Positions 59,621-60,000 of a stretch of DNA of 60,000 nt are shown piece after piece (the stretch's first letter is position 1; each line of letters opens with the position of its first letter). Where the stretch lies: assembly GCA_903813345.2 (NCBI GenBank), contig CAIIXF020000001.1:24481915-24541914 (forward strand). The letters run 5' to 3'. The notes under the pieces were generated by a model, which was given only the letters and a program-made list of their open reading frames with translations, had not been told where the DNA came from and searched no databases. This DNA comes from Owenia fusiformis (lineage: Eukaryota; Annelida; Polychaeta; Sabellida; Oweniidae). Both the position numbers and the translations under genes were made by a program.

Positions 59621-60000
59621 CCCTCTTATGAACTATAGAGAAACAAAGTAACATAATTGGTCGTAGAGAGTGACACAAATATATTCTTTATACTATAAAA
59701 TGGAAAGTGAATGAAAAGAGCTGCTGCCTTCAAAGAAAAAAGTTTACATAACAATTAAGGTCAAATATCCTAATTACGAGCGTATATACATCTATGTTGC
59801 TAAGAACACTTTTTACGTGATTATATATTTCCAAATTGAAAATAAAATTGACATAATTTTCCGAACGAGTGAAAATCATATCATCAAGCTGACACTCTCG
59901 TCACCTTTTCAATGGTGAATTGGGACCTTATAACTATTGAGGGTACAATGCCCTGTCATAAGCAACACTCAATTAAAAGAACAGTTTATTAACGATGGCG

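Larger units (their letters stand above)
50452..60000. other. Downstream region, transposon-rich, no recognised gene
   Basis: Elements are listed separately: 50824, 51088-51872, 53234-53755, 53976-54725, 54891-55881, 56046-57283 and 58700-59620. The intervals 51880-53150 and 57290-58600 hold no features I can support; the 78-aa frame 58206-58442 and the 69-aa minus-strand frame 57838-58047 have no recognised motifs, although the latter has a hydrophobic stretch. A small hairpin, GGTTAAACGTACATATGTTAACC, sits near 53180. Confidence 0.6.

Overview
The window is AT-rich animal nuclear DNA with long introns, GT/AG splice sites, no operons and a dense load of short inverted-repeat transposons. The repeat types (TA-flanked CAGGGTG elements, TTAA-flanked and TTA/TAA-flanked miniature elements, non-LTR tails ending in GAATT or ATAC repeats) and the receptor sequence suggest a marine invertebrate, possibly a mollusc or another lophotrochozoan. 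I cannot name the species or prove the phylum from this sequence alone.

The only convincing host gene is one class A (rhodopsin-like) neuropeptide-type G protein-coupled receptor on the + strand, spread over about 36.5 kb. I assembled it by splice sites and reading phase: a possible 5' non-coding exon (11807-11871); exon 1 with start codon, TM1-TM3 (to 12448); exon 2 with the E-R-Y motif and TM4 (26319-26442); exon 3 with ECL2 and TM5 (29977-30200); a 31-nt microexon in ICL3 (33501-33531); exon 5 with TM6 (41341-41478); and two homologous TM7/C-tail exons, 44185-44433 and 48121-48396. All junction phases agree, and the two predicted products are 400 aa and 409 aa. They differ only from the start of TM7 onward, so they would share most of the ligand pocket but have different cytoplasmic tails. 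The ligand is unknown. The TM3/ICL2/TM4 pattern (ERY, HPM, CT, AKK, W) recalls TRH-receptor-like and related peptide receptors.

Everything else is non-coding or mobile DNA. 1-11806 is upstream sequence with a mariner-like miniature element, a foldback, a 100-bp tandem duplication and a mariner-derived foldback carrying decayed transposase. Intron 1 (12449-26318) holds a nested pair of TTA-type elements, a duplicated inverted-repeat element, several hairpin elements and an expanded roughly 130-bp minisatellite inside a GTCACCACC-ended element. Introns 2-4 hold a TIR element, a 1.8-kb mariner-type foldback with a nested insertion, a 0.7-kb segmental duplication and a 1,256-bp multi-level palindrome with clear target duplication. 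The second TM7 exon ends exactly where a transposon begins: its TAA stop is the target duplication, and the first transposon base completes an AATAAA hexamer. That transposon itself carries two nested insertions. 50452-60000 is transposon-rich with no recognised gene.
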